Assembly (NCBI RefSeq): GCF_011684115.1
Contig: NZ_JAADJV010000001.1
Location: 1,426,001-1,490,000, forward strand
Length of the DNA stretch: 64,000 nucleotides
Origin: Rahnella aceris
GTDB lineage: Bacteria; Pseudomonadota; Gammaproteobacteria; Enterobacterales; Enterobacteriaceae
Reading direction: 5' to 3'
Part shown: piece by piece, positions 37,820 to 46,930 of the stretch
Layout: every line of letters begins with the position of its first letter
Position numbering within the stretch: position 1 is the first letter of the stretch
Program-made: the position numbers and the translations under genes
The notes under the pieces: generated by a model
Databases searched by the model: none
What the model was told of the DNA's origin: nothing
The model's input: only the letters and a program-made list of their open reading frames with translations

Positions 37820-38098
37820 TCAGGAATGACGGTGTGACTTACCGTTCGTGCAGCGGGAATCAAAGTGACGAACCCACCAGTACCTGTCTGCAACACGCTC
37901 CTGTCCACCGACTCTGGCTCCCGCCAGCCATAAAATGGCGCCGACGAAGATGCTACCAATTGCGCCATGCGCTAAAAATTGTGGTAACCCCAGTTCAGGC
38001 ATCTGATTCAGGATGGAATAACCAACACCACCGACCATTGTGAGCAAACCGAGTCCCATCAGGCCATTGCCGATTATTCTTGCGGTTTTACGTTTCAT
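37820..38098 (-). CDS. ychH: Stress-induced membrane protein YchH
   Basis: A 92-residue protein, the E. coli length, with two membrane helices (about 8-28 and 41-60) and a conserved C-terminal end (AGARVGGQERVADRYWWVRH). E. coli YchH is stress-induced and linked to biofilm formation, with unknown mechanism. GGAGG precedes the ATG. It diverges from pth across 292 bp. Confidence 0.93.
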   Translation of the reverse strand: MKRKTARIIGNGLMGLGLLTMVGGVGYSILNQMPELGLPQFLAHGAIGSIFVGAILWLAGARVGGQERVADRYWWVRHFDSRCTNGKSHRHS

Positions 38099-38390
38099 AA
38101 GTCACCTCCAGTTGTCGATAGTCTTAGCATCACTGCTGTCTTGTCTTTTCCTGCCTTTAACTATAGACGTCCCATCCGGTTCACTTTGCGGTCACGATCA
38201 CAGACAGAGAACATTGAATGACAAATCTTTACGTTTTCCAGTCAGATACGTTCGGAAAGTGAATAGTCAGACACGTAAACTATTCAAAATCTGGCACATC
38301 AGGCGGGTTTGCCCTGTCTGATATTTGGCACAGCCCAAAGTGACAGGTAAACTAGCGCGCTAAACCTCACCGGATAAAGAAGCGAACATC

Positions 38391-38981
38391 GTGAGCAGCA
38401 TTAAATTGATCGTTGGACTGGCCAATCCCGGCGCAGAATACGCCCAGACCCGCCATAATGCCGGCGCCTGGTACGTCGACCTTCTCGCCCGCCAGCACAA
38501 CCAGCAACTGAAAGAAGAAAGTAAGTTTTTTGGTTATACCGCCCGCCTTTCTCTGGCCGGTCAGTACGTCCGTCTGCTGGTGCCGACCACCTTTATGAAC
38601 CTGAGTGGCAAAGCGGTTCTGGCGATGGCGCAGTTCTATCGCATTGAGCCAGATGAAATTCTGGTCGCGCATGACGAGCTGGATATCCCGCCGGGCATGG
38701 CGAAAATCAAGCTGGGTGGGGGTAACGGCGGCCACAACGGCCTGAAAGATATTCAGAGTAAATTCGGTAACAACCCGAACTTCTACCGTCTGCGTATCGG
38801 TATCGGGCATCCTGGCGATAAAAGCAAAGTGGTGGGATTTGTGCTCGGCAAGCCGCCAGCCAGTGAACAAAAGCTGATTGACGACGCGATTGATGAGTCG
38901 CTGCGCTGTACTGAGTTGCTGATGAAAGAAGGTTTGGAAAAAACCATGCGTCGCCTGCATACCTTCAAAGCTGAGCTTTAA
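38391..38981 (+). CDS. pth: Peptidyl-tRNA hydrolase
   Basis: A 196-residue enzyme (E. coli 194) that recycles tRNA from peptidyl-tRNA released early. The catalytic set N12, H22 and D95 is visible in [18 protein letters not shown] and LVAHDELD. The start is a GTG at 38391 (GTG AGC AGC ATT), which matches the family N-terminus. In E. coli ychF follows directly; here the two are split by about 7.9 kb of other genes. Confidence 0.96.
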   Translation: MSSIKLIVGLANPGAEYAQTRHNAGAWYVDLLARQHNQQLKEESKFFGYTARLSLAGQYVRLLVPTTFMNLSGKAVLAMAQFYRIEPDEILVAHDELDIPPGMAKIKLGGGNGGHNGLKDIQSKFGNNPNFYRLRIGIGHPGDKSKVVGFVLGKPPASEQKLIDDAIDESLRCTELLMKEGLEKTMRRLHTFKAEL

Positions 38982-38999
38982 CCGCCGTTTTTGACAAGA

Positions 39000-39038
39000 G
39001 TGTTAGCCGGGTGCAAAAGAATCGAGCCCGGCTAACAC
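39000..39038. repeat. 12-bp perfect inverted repeat after pth
   Basis: GTGTTAGCCGGG (39000-39011) and CCCGGCTAACAC (39027-39038) are exact complements over 15 bases. No T tract follows on either strand, so it may be a terminator of weak type between the converging pth and ATPase genes, or a trace of the insertion junction. Confidence 0.6.
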
Positions 39039-39072
39039 CTGAAATTTTAGAAATATAACTAACCGACTTTAT

Positions 39073-40977
39073 TTAAAGCGGCTCATCAAAACGCAGCAAA
39101 CGCCCCGCATTCCCCAGCACCAGCAAAGTGCTGAGATTATGCAGCAACGCGGCAATCAGTACGCCCCCCACGCCTAACCACCCCATCGCGGCCGCCGCCA
39201 TCACCACCAGCGTCCAGCCCAGCCCGATGAACACATTGATTTTCAGCGTCCTGCGGCAGGCACGGCTCAGTCGAACACAGGTGCCGAGACGGCGTAAGTC
39301 GCTGCCGATCAGCACCACGTCGGCGGAGGCCAGCGCGATATCACTGCCGCCCGCCCCCATCGCAATCCCCACCACCCCAGCCTTTAGCGCCAGCGAATCA
39401 TTAATGCCGTCACCGACCACCATCGGGCGGTAACCCTGCACAATTTCAGCGGAGACCTGATGCAGTTTATCTTCCGGTAAAGCCTGCGACACCACATCAC
39501 TGATGCCCAGTTCTCCGGCAATACGCTCAGCCACGCTGGCGCGATCGCCGGTCAGCAGCAGTTGTCGCTGCAGGCCAAGCTGACGCAGTTCAGCTAACGC
39601 CGTGTGCGCCTCAGGCCGCAATGAATCTGCCAGCAACAGCCAGCCGAGAAAATGCCCGTTCAGCGCCAGACCAACCAGCGGCCCGTCATGTTCAGGTACG
39701 ACGGTCATCGCGATAGTGTTCTGGCTGAAGAATGCCGGGCGCCCTAACAACGCCTCGCCTTGCGCAGTTTGCGCCCGCACGCCCATACCCTGCTGTTCCG
39801 ACACGTCTTCCAGCGGTAAGTATTGTTCACGCGGCAGTAACTTAGACAGCGCACGGCTGACCGGATGGCTGCTCGCCGCGCCCAGACTGGCCGCCAGACT
39901 GAGCACGGCGTCAGAGGATTGATGCTCTGCCAGCACCGTGCGTTGCAGATGCAGTTCACCGTGGGTCAGCGTGCCGGTTTTATCCACCACAATAGCGTTC
40001 AGATCTGCCAGTTCCTCAAGAAAAGCGGAGCTGCGGATCAGAATGCCGTGACGCGCGGCCACGGCAATACCGGCGATTGCCGTGGCCGGTGCGGAAAGCA
40101 CCAGCGCACACGGACAGGCCGCTACCAGTACCGCCAGCATGGCGTGAGCATCACGGGTGATAAACCAGGTCGCCGCCGCAATCAGCAAAATCAGCACCAG
40201 ATATTGCCCGGCATAACGCTCAAGCAAACGGGTGATCGGCGGTTTGGCATGCTCCGCTTTTTGCATCAACGCAATCACTTTTCCGAGCGTAGCATCCGCA
40301 CCGGTGCGCGTGACTTCAACGCAAAGCAATCCGTCGAGGTTGATGGCACCGCCGAACACATCGTCACCCGCGCAGGCTTCCTGTGGCACCGATTCGCCGG
40401 TGATCGGTGCAGTATCGAGACTGGCACGACCTGATAACACACGGCCATCGGCGGGCAACCGGTCACCGGCGCGCACTTCAATCCGGTCACCGGTTCGCAA
40501 CCGGTGGTTATCGATTTCCTCAATCTCACCATCGGGCAAAACCCGCCGGGCGCGGCTGCGGGTCAGATGGCTGAGCGCATCGATGGCTTCCTGCGAACCG
40601 ATAACGCTGCGCTCTTCCAGAATATGACCAAAAATCATAATGCCCGGCAGCAACGCGGCGGTCATCAGGTCTCCCGTGGCCCACGCGCCAAGCATCGCCA
40701 GCGCAATCAACTGATCGGTGACGCCGTGCAGGCTCGGGCTGCGCAAACTATAAATTGCCGAGCGCAGCACAGGAACTGCCACCAGCAATGACGCCACACC
40801 AAACAGAATTTGCCCGACATCACTTTGCTGTGGAAACAACCATTGCCAGATCCAGCCGCACAGCAGCAGACCAAACGCCGCCATCGCCAGAAGCAGCTGT
40901 ACAGCCATGCTTCGCTGTTCATGGCGCGTTAACAGCACGCTTTTCGCTGCCGGTTCTTCAGAAGTAAAAGAAGTCAC
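39073..40977 (-). CDS. P1B-type heavy-metal-transporting ATPase
   Basis: A 634-residue P-type ATPase. Key motifs are the A-domain ITGES, the membrane motif C288-P-C290 (ACPCALVLSAPA), the phosphorylated D332 in DKTGT, SSHPVSR in the N-domain and GDGIND at 522-527. About eight membrane helices are predicted. There is no N-terminal HMA (GMxCxxC) metal-binding domain. CPC indicates transport of a soft metal such as Zn, Cd, Cu or Co; the CALVLS context is nearer to Zn/Cd than Cu exporters, but this is not decisive. It is the last gene of a four-gene unit with three SPFH proteins, 11 bp after the previous stop. Confidence 0.88.
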   Translation of the reverse strand: MTSFTSEEPAAKSVLLTRHEQRSMAVQLLLAMAAFGLLLCGWIWQWLFPQQSDVGQILFGVASLLVAVPVLRSAIYSLRSPSLHGVTDQLIALAMLGAWATGDLMTAALLPGIMIFGHILEERSVIGSQEAIDALSHLTRSRARRVLPDGEIEEIDNHRLRTGDRIEVRAGDRLPADGRVLSGRASLDTAPITGESVPQEACAGDDVFGGAINLDGLLCVEVTRTGADATLGKVIALMQKAEHAKPPITRLLERYAGQYLVLILLIAAATWFITRDAHAMLAVLVAACPCALVLSAPATAIAGIAVAARHGILIRSSAFLEELADLNAIVVDKTGTLTHGELHLQRTVLAEHQSSDAVLSLAASLGAASSHPVSRALSKLLPREQYLPLEDVSEQQGMGVRAQTAQGEALLGRPAFFSQNTIAMTVVPEHDGPLVGLALNGHFLGWLLLADSLRPEAHTALAELRQLGLQRQLLLTGDRASVAERIAGELGISDVVSQALPEDKLHQVSAEIVQGYRPMVVGDGINDSLALKAGVVGIAMGAGGSDIALASADVVLIGSDLRRLGTCVRLSRACRRTLKINVFIGLGWTLVVMAAAAMGWLGVGGVLIAALLHNLSTLLVLGNAGRLLRFDEPL

Positions 40978-40988
40978 AGGGCAATACC

Positions 40989-42032
40989 TCAGGGTTGAGA
41001 GGATGGACGGTCTGGCCCCGGCAGGATCAGATGTGCATCGTCATGGGGATCAACGGCAGTGACGCCGCCCGCATGGGCAAGGATTGCCGGCATCCGTTCA
41101 CGCCACAGACGCCACAGTAATTCAGGTGAATGATCATTCGCCAGTTGCACCACGGTTGCAGTCTCCGTGGAAGCCTGGGCTATCTGTTCGCTGGCTTTGG
41201 CATGGGAGACCTGTAAGGTGCGATCTGCCGCCTGAACCGCCTCCTGATGCGCACTGGCAGCCTCATTACTCGCGCTGGCGATGTTCTGATCCGCCTGCTG
41301 ACTGGCCGTCAGTACGGCATTAAACGCCTCAACCGCCGACGGTGGCAGAGAAGACTGCACGTCAACGCGACGGACTTCGATACCGGAGTTGCTGCCTGCA
41401 GCTCTCAGGGCGGCGAGTTGCTGATTAATGCCCTGACGTAAATCGCCACGCAGCCGTTCCCGTCGTTCGGCGATATGGCTGTCGTTACCCACCATTTCCG
41501 GCCGCGCGACCAGAATGGTATCCAGATCGCGTGAGGCACAAATCGCCACCGCCGCGTGCTCGGTTAAACGATCCAGGGCCGGTAACACGTGTTCACCCTG
41601 CAACACAAACGCCACCGGATCGGTAATCACGTAATACACCTGCACATCCAGCTGAACCACGCCGGAATCACCGGTCAGCAAATACCCAGCGCCCGCGACG
41701 GCATCACTTTTCTCGCCGCCGGTATTGGTCCACGCAGGCACAATGTTTTCTCTGAGCAACGCGGTCACGTGATGCTCGATTACCCGGTCAGCGGCGGGTA
41801 AAATTTCTACCTGCTCCAGCGGTTCCGGCCACGCCAGCAACAACCCGGCTCCCGCCGTGCGGGAAACCGCACCAAAGCGCATCACCACCGCGCGCTTATC
41901 CGGCTCTATCTGCCGCACATTGGAGAACAGCCAGTTCGCGGCGGCAATCAGCGTCATGGCAAACAGCGCCAGACAGGCTATGCGTCCTGCCTGAAACCAC
42001 GCATTCCCCTGAAAGCGGGACAACGGATTCAT
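40989..42032 (-). CDS. SPFH/band-7 membrane protein, HflC-like (third of trio)
   Basis: A 347-residue protein with one N-terminal membrane helix (about 15-35, CLALFAMTLIAAANWLF) and an SPFH domain (about 40-230), then an alanine- and glutamine-rich coiled-coil region. It resembles HflC-type protease modulators, which form large membrane cages around FtsH. It is not the hflC of the hfq-hflX-hflKC locus, judging by neighbours and by sequence divergence. The start overlaps the upstream gene by four bases (ATGA), showing coupling. Function within this cluster is unknown. Confidence 0.8.
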   Translation of the reverse strand: MNPLSRFQGNAWFQAGRIACLALFAMTLIAAANWLFSNVRQIEPDKRAVVMRFGAVSRTAGAGLLLAWPEPLEQVEILPAADRVIEHHVTALLRENIVPAWTNTGGEKSDAVAGAGYLLTGDSGVVQLDVQVYYVITDPVAFVLQGEHVLPALDRLTEHAAVAICASRDLDTILVARPEMVGNDSHIAERRERLRGDLRQGINQQLAALRAAGSNSGIEVRRVDVQSSLPPSAVEAFNAVLTASQQADQNIASASNEAASAHQEAVQAADRTLQVSHAKASEQIAQASTETATVVQLANDHSPELLWRLWRERMPAILAHAGGVTAVDPHDDAHLILPGPDRPSSQP

Positions 42033-43063
42033 GGCCGCAGCCCGTTGCTGGCGGCGGGCAAGGCGGGCGGACCTTCAACCAGTTGCCGGAACGGTGCGGC
42101 ATCAGTGCGCAGCACCAGCCGGATGCCCGGCGTGATCACGCTGTTGAGCGTGTCAAGAGAGCGCAACAAATCGTACAATTCGGGGTTACTGGTCCGGGCT
42201 TTAGCGTATATCGCCGCGCTCTGAACCTGCGCCTGCGCTTCAATATTGGCTGCGCTGACCGACGCATCGGCCTTAATCACACGGGCATCGCGTTCGGCGG
42301 AAGACCGGATTTCAGCCGCCTGACGCTTACCTTCGGCGGACCGCTCGGTGGCAATGGTTTCCCGTTCTGCCCGCATGCGATCCACGGTGGCATCTAACGT
42401 CACCGACGGTAATGTCAGCCGTTCAACGCCGACCTGCACCAGTTCAATGCCATAGCTGTCGAGCAACTGGCGGGCTATCTGATCATGCAAATGCTGTTCA
42501 AAACCGGAAAGGCGGATTTTACTGGCATCAGTGTTCACCAGATCAGCCAGTGCAAAACCGCTGGTGGTGGTTTCCAGCGCCGAACCAATAAACGTTCGTA
42601 TCTGCGCGGCGGCCATATCCGGCTGATTTTGTACCGCGCGGATAAAACGCTGCACATGCTGAGGATCGTTTTTCACCTGCCAGACAGTATAAGCCTGAAC
42701 AATGATCCGCAGACCGTCACGGGTGCCGACATCCTGCAACCCACTGGACGTGGTGCGGATACGTAAATCCACCGGGATCGCGGTCTCCAGCGGCACCGGC
42801 AGATGCCATGCCAGCCCCGGTTGCAACAGCACACGCACCGGATTACCAAAGCGCGTGATCACCATCGCTTCGCCGGAACGCACCTGCACCAGACAGGCGG
42901 TGGCGGCAATCAGGGCCACCAGTACGATAGCAATCGTAACCCGTCGCCAGAGTCCAGGGGCCGCCGGGCCGGAATGATGATGGTGATGTCCGGCACCGTG
43001 ATGATGTCCGCCATGTGCATCGTGATCGTGTCCGTGGGCTTCAGGTTGTTGGGAATCATTCAC
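42029..43063 (-). CDS. SPFH/band-7 membrane protein with histidine-rich N-terminus (second of trio)
   Basis: A 344-residue protein. Residues 10-30 contain twelve histidines (HGHDHDAHGGHHHG, then GHHHHH), a likely metal-binding tail on the cytoplasmic side. A membrane helix follows (about 41-62), then the SPFH domain (ITRFGNPVRVLLQPGLAWHLPVPL) and a coiled-coil region. The histidine tail and the metal ATPase two genes downstream suggest metal sensing, storage or delivery. Both ends overlap neighbours by four bases. It is annotated by family as an HflC/HflK-like protease modulator. Confidence 0.82.
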   Translation of the reverse strand: MNDSQQPEAHGHDHDAHGGHHHGAGHHHHHSGPAAPGLWRRVTIAIVLVALIAATACLVQVRSGEAMVITRFGNPVRVLLQPGLAWHLPVPLETAIPVDLRIRTTSSGLQDVGTRDGLRIIVQAYTVWQVKNDPQHVQRFIRAVQNQPDMAAAQIRTFIGSALETTTSGFALADLVNTDASKIRLSGFEQHLHDQIARQLLDSYGIELVQVGVERLTLPSVTLDATVDRMRAERETIATERSAEGKRQAAEIRSSAERDARVIKADASVSAANIEAQAQVQSAAIYAKARTSNPELYDLLRSLDTLNSVITPGIRLVLRTDAAPFRQLVEGPPALPAASNGLRP

Positions 43064-45018
43064 CGGGTAGTCTCCGCGTTGACAGAATGCGCCGCTTTAT
43101 CCGCTCCGGGCGTAAATGGCAGGGTAAAATTTCTCAGATCCAGCACCGGCGAAGTCCCGCCGCCAATACGGTGATCAACAATCAGAACTTCCGGATGCTG
43201 CTGCATCGCCAGAATCAGCTGACTAAAATAACGGTCGGTCAGGAACGACTGTCCGCCAGCCTGATACGCCTGATTTTCTGCGTTAAAGCGCAACGCCATG
43301 ACCTGCGCCTGATCGAGATTTTCGTGGCTTTGTGCACTGGCGGTATCCTGCGCCAGACGGGCAAATTGCTGTGCCGCATTCAGTTGCTGCGCGGCCTGCC
43401 CTTTCTCACCGGCAATGGCGCTTTGTGCCAGAATTTGTGCCGCCTGTACGCTGTGATAAGCATCCGCCGCACCCGCAGGTGGATGGATTGATTCAATCAC
43501 CGTAGCCAGCAGTTCCACGCCGCTGTTGAGATGATCAAGCTGGCTCTGTACTTTCCGGCCAATATCTGCGGCAAGGCGTGTCTGATCACTTCCCAGCAGG
43601 CTGTCGAGCGTACGCGAGGAAAAATCATGCACCAGCACCTGGTTGGCAATACTGCGGATCAGCACCGGCATATTGTCGGTGTGATAGAGGCTCGCCATCG
43701 CCGCGCCGTCATTCATGGCGATGCGGTACACAAAGCGGACATCCATATTCATGATTTGAAAACTTTGCCTGTCACGGGTGGCACTGGCGATGATTTGTGA
43801 TTTATCGCTGCTGTGGCCGGAGTCCCACAGACGGTTTGCGCTTTCAGGCGCCGGGCCTTCGGCGGTATCAGCCACCGTGACCGGTGTGGTGGTGACCGGT
43901 TCTTCGGAACCGGTGGTGAGTTCATGTACTTCGCCGTTATCAACCATCCGCGTACGGCCAAATGGCCACGGCAGACCCGCATGTAAACCGGGTTGTCGGA
44001 CCGCCACCGGTTTGCCGAAGGATTCATAAATTCCGCGCTGGGTCAGCGGCACCTCGCTGATGCCCGTCAGCAGCCAACCGGTCAGCAACAAGATTGCGGC
44101 CAGCGGTAACAGTGCACGGCGCATAAAATGAAACGCCCAGATCTGACGAAGATCGATACCAAAATGCTGATGCAGTTCGTTTTGCACAAACTGTAACGGA
44201 CGCGGCGGCCAGCAAATCTGCGCGGCCAGCAGGCTGCCCGCAATAAACTCCGGCTCTTTATCCTCACGCGGCGGCGAAAACATCGCCATCAGCGCCCGCA
44301 GGAAAAGCTCCAGCGCCACCAACCCCGGTAATAATCCGGTGAGCATCAGCAGGTGAGCAGGCCACACCGAAGCCTCACGGGCAAACATCAGGGCTAATGC
44401 ACTCAGCAAAAACACGCCAATCATCATGCGCATCATCGGTGCGAGCTTTGCCGCTTCCGGCCATTCCAGCGGGTTTTTTAGCGTCCAGTGACGCTCCAGA
44501 ACCAGTACAGCAAAGGCGCAGAGAATGAATACCGAACCGGCAAAATACCCCGCCTCACCGGCGTCATTGGCCGGTATTGGCAACTGCCATAACACACTGA
44601 TGAGCACAATTGCGGCAAATGCAGGAAGCGCCTGGAAGAACACATGCGCGTCAACATAACGTAAAACAGGACGCATCCAGGGGCGGGAAATCAGACGTTG
44701 GGAAAATCCGGAAGACGCTTCCGGCATGGCGGTTTCAACAGCAGGCGCAAATTGTTGCGTCCGCCAGCGGGAGATACGCCGGGCACATTGCAGGGAGGCA
44801 GCGCAAACCCACATCGCCGCCATGATATTGCCGGTCACCCATGGCCACACCGATGCCGGAGAGACCAGATACAGCATCAGCAAGATCAGATACATCACGC
44901 TGCTGATCACCATAATGGGGTTGATCAGCCCGCTCAGCCAACGCGTGTGGGTGGCGGCAGACTGAAAGCGCAGCTGTTTACTGGCGTTATCCGTCCCGGA
45001 TACTTTGTCTGTACTCAT
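43060..45018 (-). CDS. Polytopic SPFH/HflK-like protein (first of trio)
   Basis: A 652-residue protein with an unusual build: about seven hydrophobic segments in residues 30-330 (starting WLSGLINPIMVISSVMYLIL), then an SPFH/band-7 domain from about 345 (QRGIYESFGKPVAVRQPGL) and a C-terminal coiled coil. Ordinary HflK has one helix, so this is an enlarged, membrane-embedded form. It opens the four-gene unit. The ATG at 45018 is followed by a 4-bp overlap into the next gene. Its role is unknown; with its two partners it may form a membrane scaffold or cage. Confidence 0.78.
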   Translation of the reverse strand: MSTDKVSGTDNASKQLRFQSAATHTRWLSGLINPIMVISSVMYLILLMLYLVSPASVWPWVTGNIMAAMWVCAASLQCARRISRWRTQQFAPAVETAMPEASSGFSQRLISRPWMRPVLRYVDAHVFFQALPAFAAIVLISVLWQLPIPANDAGEAGYFAGSVFILCAFAVLVLERHWTLKNPLEWPEAAKLAPMMRMMIGVFLLSALALMFAREASVWPAHLLMLTGLLPGLVALELFLRALMAMFSPPREDKEPEFIAGSLLAAQICWPPRPLQFVQNELHQHFGIDLRQIWAFHFMRRALLPLAAILLLTGWLLTGISEVPLTQRGIYESFGKPVAVRQPGLHAGLPWPFGRTRMVDNGEVHELTTGSEEPVTTTPVTVADTAEGPAPESANRLWDSGHSSDKSQIIASATRDRQSFQIMNMDVRFVYRIAMNDGAAMASLYHTDNMPVLIRSIANQVLVHDFSSRTLDSLLGSDQTRLAADIGRKVQSQLDHLNSGVELLATVIESIHPPAGAADAYHSVQAAQILAQSAIAGEKGQAAQQLNAAQQFARLAQDTASAQSHENLDQAQVMALRFNAENQAYQAGGQSFLTDRYFSQLILAMQQHPEVLIVDHRIGGGTSPVLDLRNFTLPFTPGADKAAHSVNAETTR

Positions 45019-45089
45019 GTCCGCTCCGGCAGTGGAAAAAATACCCCGCAGCGCAGGCCTGAAGCCAGTTAGTGCGAAGTTGACCGGGC

Positions 45090-45106
45090 GTAACGGTATA
45101 ACATTA
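45090..45106. promoter_or_regulatory. Weak Zur-like half-palindrome upstream of the SPFH operon
   Basis: On the minus strand, TAATGTTATACCGTTAC has one good Zur-type half (AATGTTATA) and a poor second half. It lies about 75-90 bases upstream of the first SPFH start, a suitable position for metal control of the unit. Confidence 0.2.
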
Positions 45107-45194
45107 CAGAATTTTCAGCGATATGAATTTGGCCGCTTTTTTGCCCCGAATTGTAAGCATTTATCTTTAAAGGGCCACAAGCGGGTGAATAACG

Positions 45195-45226
45195 AAAAAG
45201 GTGCCGTTTTTAAGCGACACCTTTGA
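45195..45226 (-). terminator. Terminator after the SulP gene
   Basis: On the minus strand AAAGGTG-CG pairs with CG-CACCTTT around a T/A loop and ends in five T. It closes the SulP transcript before the SPFH operon. Confidence 0.7.
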
Positions 45227-45230
45227 GGTT

Positions 45231-46712
45231 TCAGAGATTATCTTCAGCCACGTAATATTGCGGATCGTCGAGTTCGTGAGAACAGAATGGCCCGGCTTTT
45301 TTGAGCAAACTCACGCAATCATTGCTCAGATGACGCAGGCGAATGGTTTTACCGGCATCGAGATAGCGCGTGGTCAGTTTATCAATCGCCTCCACTCCGC
45401 TCGAATCCATGACCCGCGTACCGGCAAAATCCAGCACTACATTTTGCGGATCGTTTTCAGGATTAAACAGCTCGGCAAAGGTCGCGGCAGATCCGAAGAA
45501 CAGCGGCCCGTCCAGCTTATACACTGCCAGGTCGCCTTTAGTTTTATGCTCGCGCACACGGATACGCGCCTGCTGCCAGGCAAAAACCAGCGCAGAGATA
45601 ATCACGCCACTGATCACCGCCACGGCAAGATCGGTGAAAATCGTGATGACGGTGACAATCAGCATCACCAGTACATCAGCTTTAGGCATGCGGCGAAGAC
45701 GGCGCAGCGAACTCCACTCAAAGGTGTTGTAGCAGACCACCAGCATAATGCCCGCCAGCGCTGCGACCGGCAGCAAGCCAATATAACCGGACAAACTGAC
45801 CACAAACAGGATCAGTAAAATGGCGCCGACTGTACCGGAAATTCGCCCCCGACCGCCGGAGGTGAAATTAATGATCGATTGCCCAATCATCGCGCAACCG
45901 GCGAAGCAACCGAACAGACCGCAAATCGTATTCCCCGCGCCCTGCGCAATACTTTCACGGTTGCCGTTGCCCTTCTGATGACCCATTTCATCAAGCACGG
46001 TCATCGTCAGCAGCGATTCAATCAGGCCAACCAGCGCTATCACTACCGCATAGGGCAGCACGACTTTCAGCATCTCAACATTGAAAGGCGCAACCGGCAG
46101 GCTGAAGTGCGGCAACGCCCCTGAAATATCTGCCAGGTCACCCACGCGCAAGGTGTGCAGGTTAAAACCGATCGCTACGGCCGAAACGACGATCAGCGCT
46201 GCCAGCGAAGAAGGAATAATTTTGGTCAGTTTCGGGAACAGCACCACCACCAGAATCGCCAGCAACACCAGTCCGTACATCAGCAGTCCCTGCCCGGCAA
46301 TCATGTGCAACTGCGCCAGCATAATGACAATTGCCAGCCCGTTCACAAAGCCGTGAACCGCAGGTAACGGCACCAGCCGGATAAATTTCCCGAGGCGGAA
46401 AACACCAATCAGAATCTGAATCAGCCCGGCAAAAATGGTCGCCCAAAGCACGTATCCCATACCGTGTTGTGCCGCCAGACTCATCAGCACCACCACAATG
46501 GATCCCGCTGCACCGGACACCATGCCCGGTTTACCGCCGAACAGTGCCGTCACCAGCCCGATAATAAACGCCGTGTGCAAACCGACAATCGGCGACAATC
46601 CGGCAACCAGTGAAAACCCGACCGCTTCGGGGACCATTGATACCGCCACCACAAATCCGGCCAGCGTTTCGTTCTTCATTTCAGACAACTTCAGACCACG
46701 CGGATTAAACAT
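45231..46712 (-). CDS. SulP family inorganic anion transporter
   Basis: A 493-residue SulP transporter, shorter than DauA. It starts MFNPRGLKLSEMKNETLAGF, with the family feature SMVPEAVGFSLVAGLSPIVG at about 25-44, about ten to twelve membrane segments, and a C-terminal STAS domain (from about residue 385; VVLDFAGTRVMDSSGVEAID). The N-terminal pattern is closer to BicA-like bicarbonate or sulfate carriers than to DauA. The anion is not predictable here. It lies between the SPFH operon and ychF, on the minus strand, with its own terminator. Confidence 0.85.
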   Translation of the reverse strand: MFNPRGLKLSEMKNETLAGFVVAVSMVPEAVGFSLVAGLSPIVGLHTAFIIGLVTALFGGKPGMVSGAAGSIVVVLMSLAAQHGMGYVLWATIFAGLIQILIGVFRLGKFIRLVPLPAVHGFVNGLAIVIMLAQLHMIAGQGLLMYGLVLLAILVVVLFPKLTKIIPSSLAALIVVSAVAIGFNLHTLRVGDLADISGALPHFSLPVAPFNVEMLKVVLPYAVVIALVGLIESLLTMTVLDEMGHQKGNGNRESIAQGAGNTICGLFGCFAGCAMIGQSIINFTSGGRGRISGTVGAILLILFVVSLSGYIGLLPVAALAGIMLVVCYNTFEWSSLRRLRRMPKADVLVMLIVTVITIFTDLAVAVISGVIISALVFAWQQARIRVREHKTKGDLAVYKLDGPLFFGSAATFAELFNPENDPQNVVLDFAGTRVMDSSGVEAIDKLTTRYLDAGKTIRLRHLSNDCVSLLKKAGPFCSHELDDPQYYVAEDNL

Positions 46713-46849
46713 AAAACATCCGGTACATTTCCCGATCAGTTAAAAAATTGTGACAAGTATCTAAAAATGAACCAGGCGAGGCAAGGTTTATCCTGTGTAC
46801 TGACAACAGTGGCGGCCACAAGCGGATCGAGATAAATGCGGTTCTCGTG

Positions 46850-46855
46850 TATAAT
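46850..46855 (+). promoter_or_regulatory. -10 box of the ychF promoter
   Basis: TATAAT lies 75 bases before the ychF start. The -35 at 17-bp spacing is weak. This promoter explains how ychF is expressed after being separated from pth. Confidence 0.5.
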
Positions 46856-46930
46856 GCGGGGAATTGTGGTCATTACATCGTGCGGTTATATTTAATCGTT
46901 TGATAATTAAGATATTAAGGTGAGAAAAAC

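Noticed and set aside
39865..40434. 189-codon plus-strand frame opposite the P1B ATPase
   Set aside because: The ATPase frame has all its catalytic motifs, and the opposite frame is Arg/Gln-rich with no family features.
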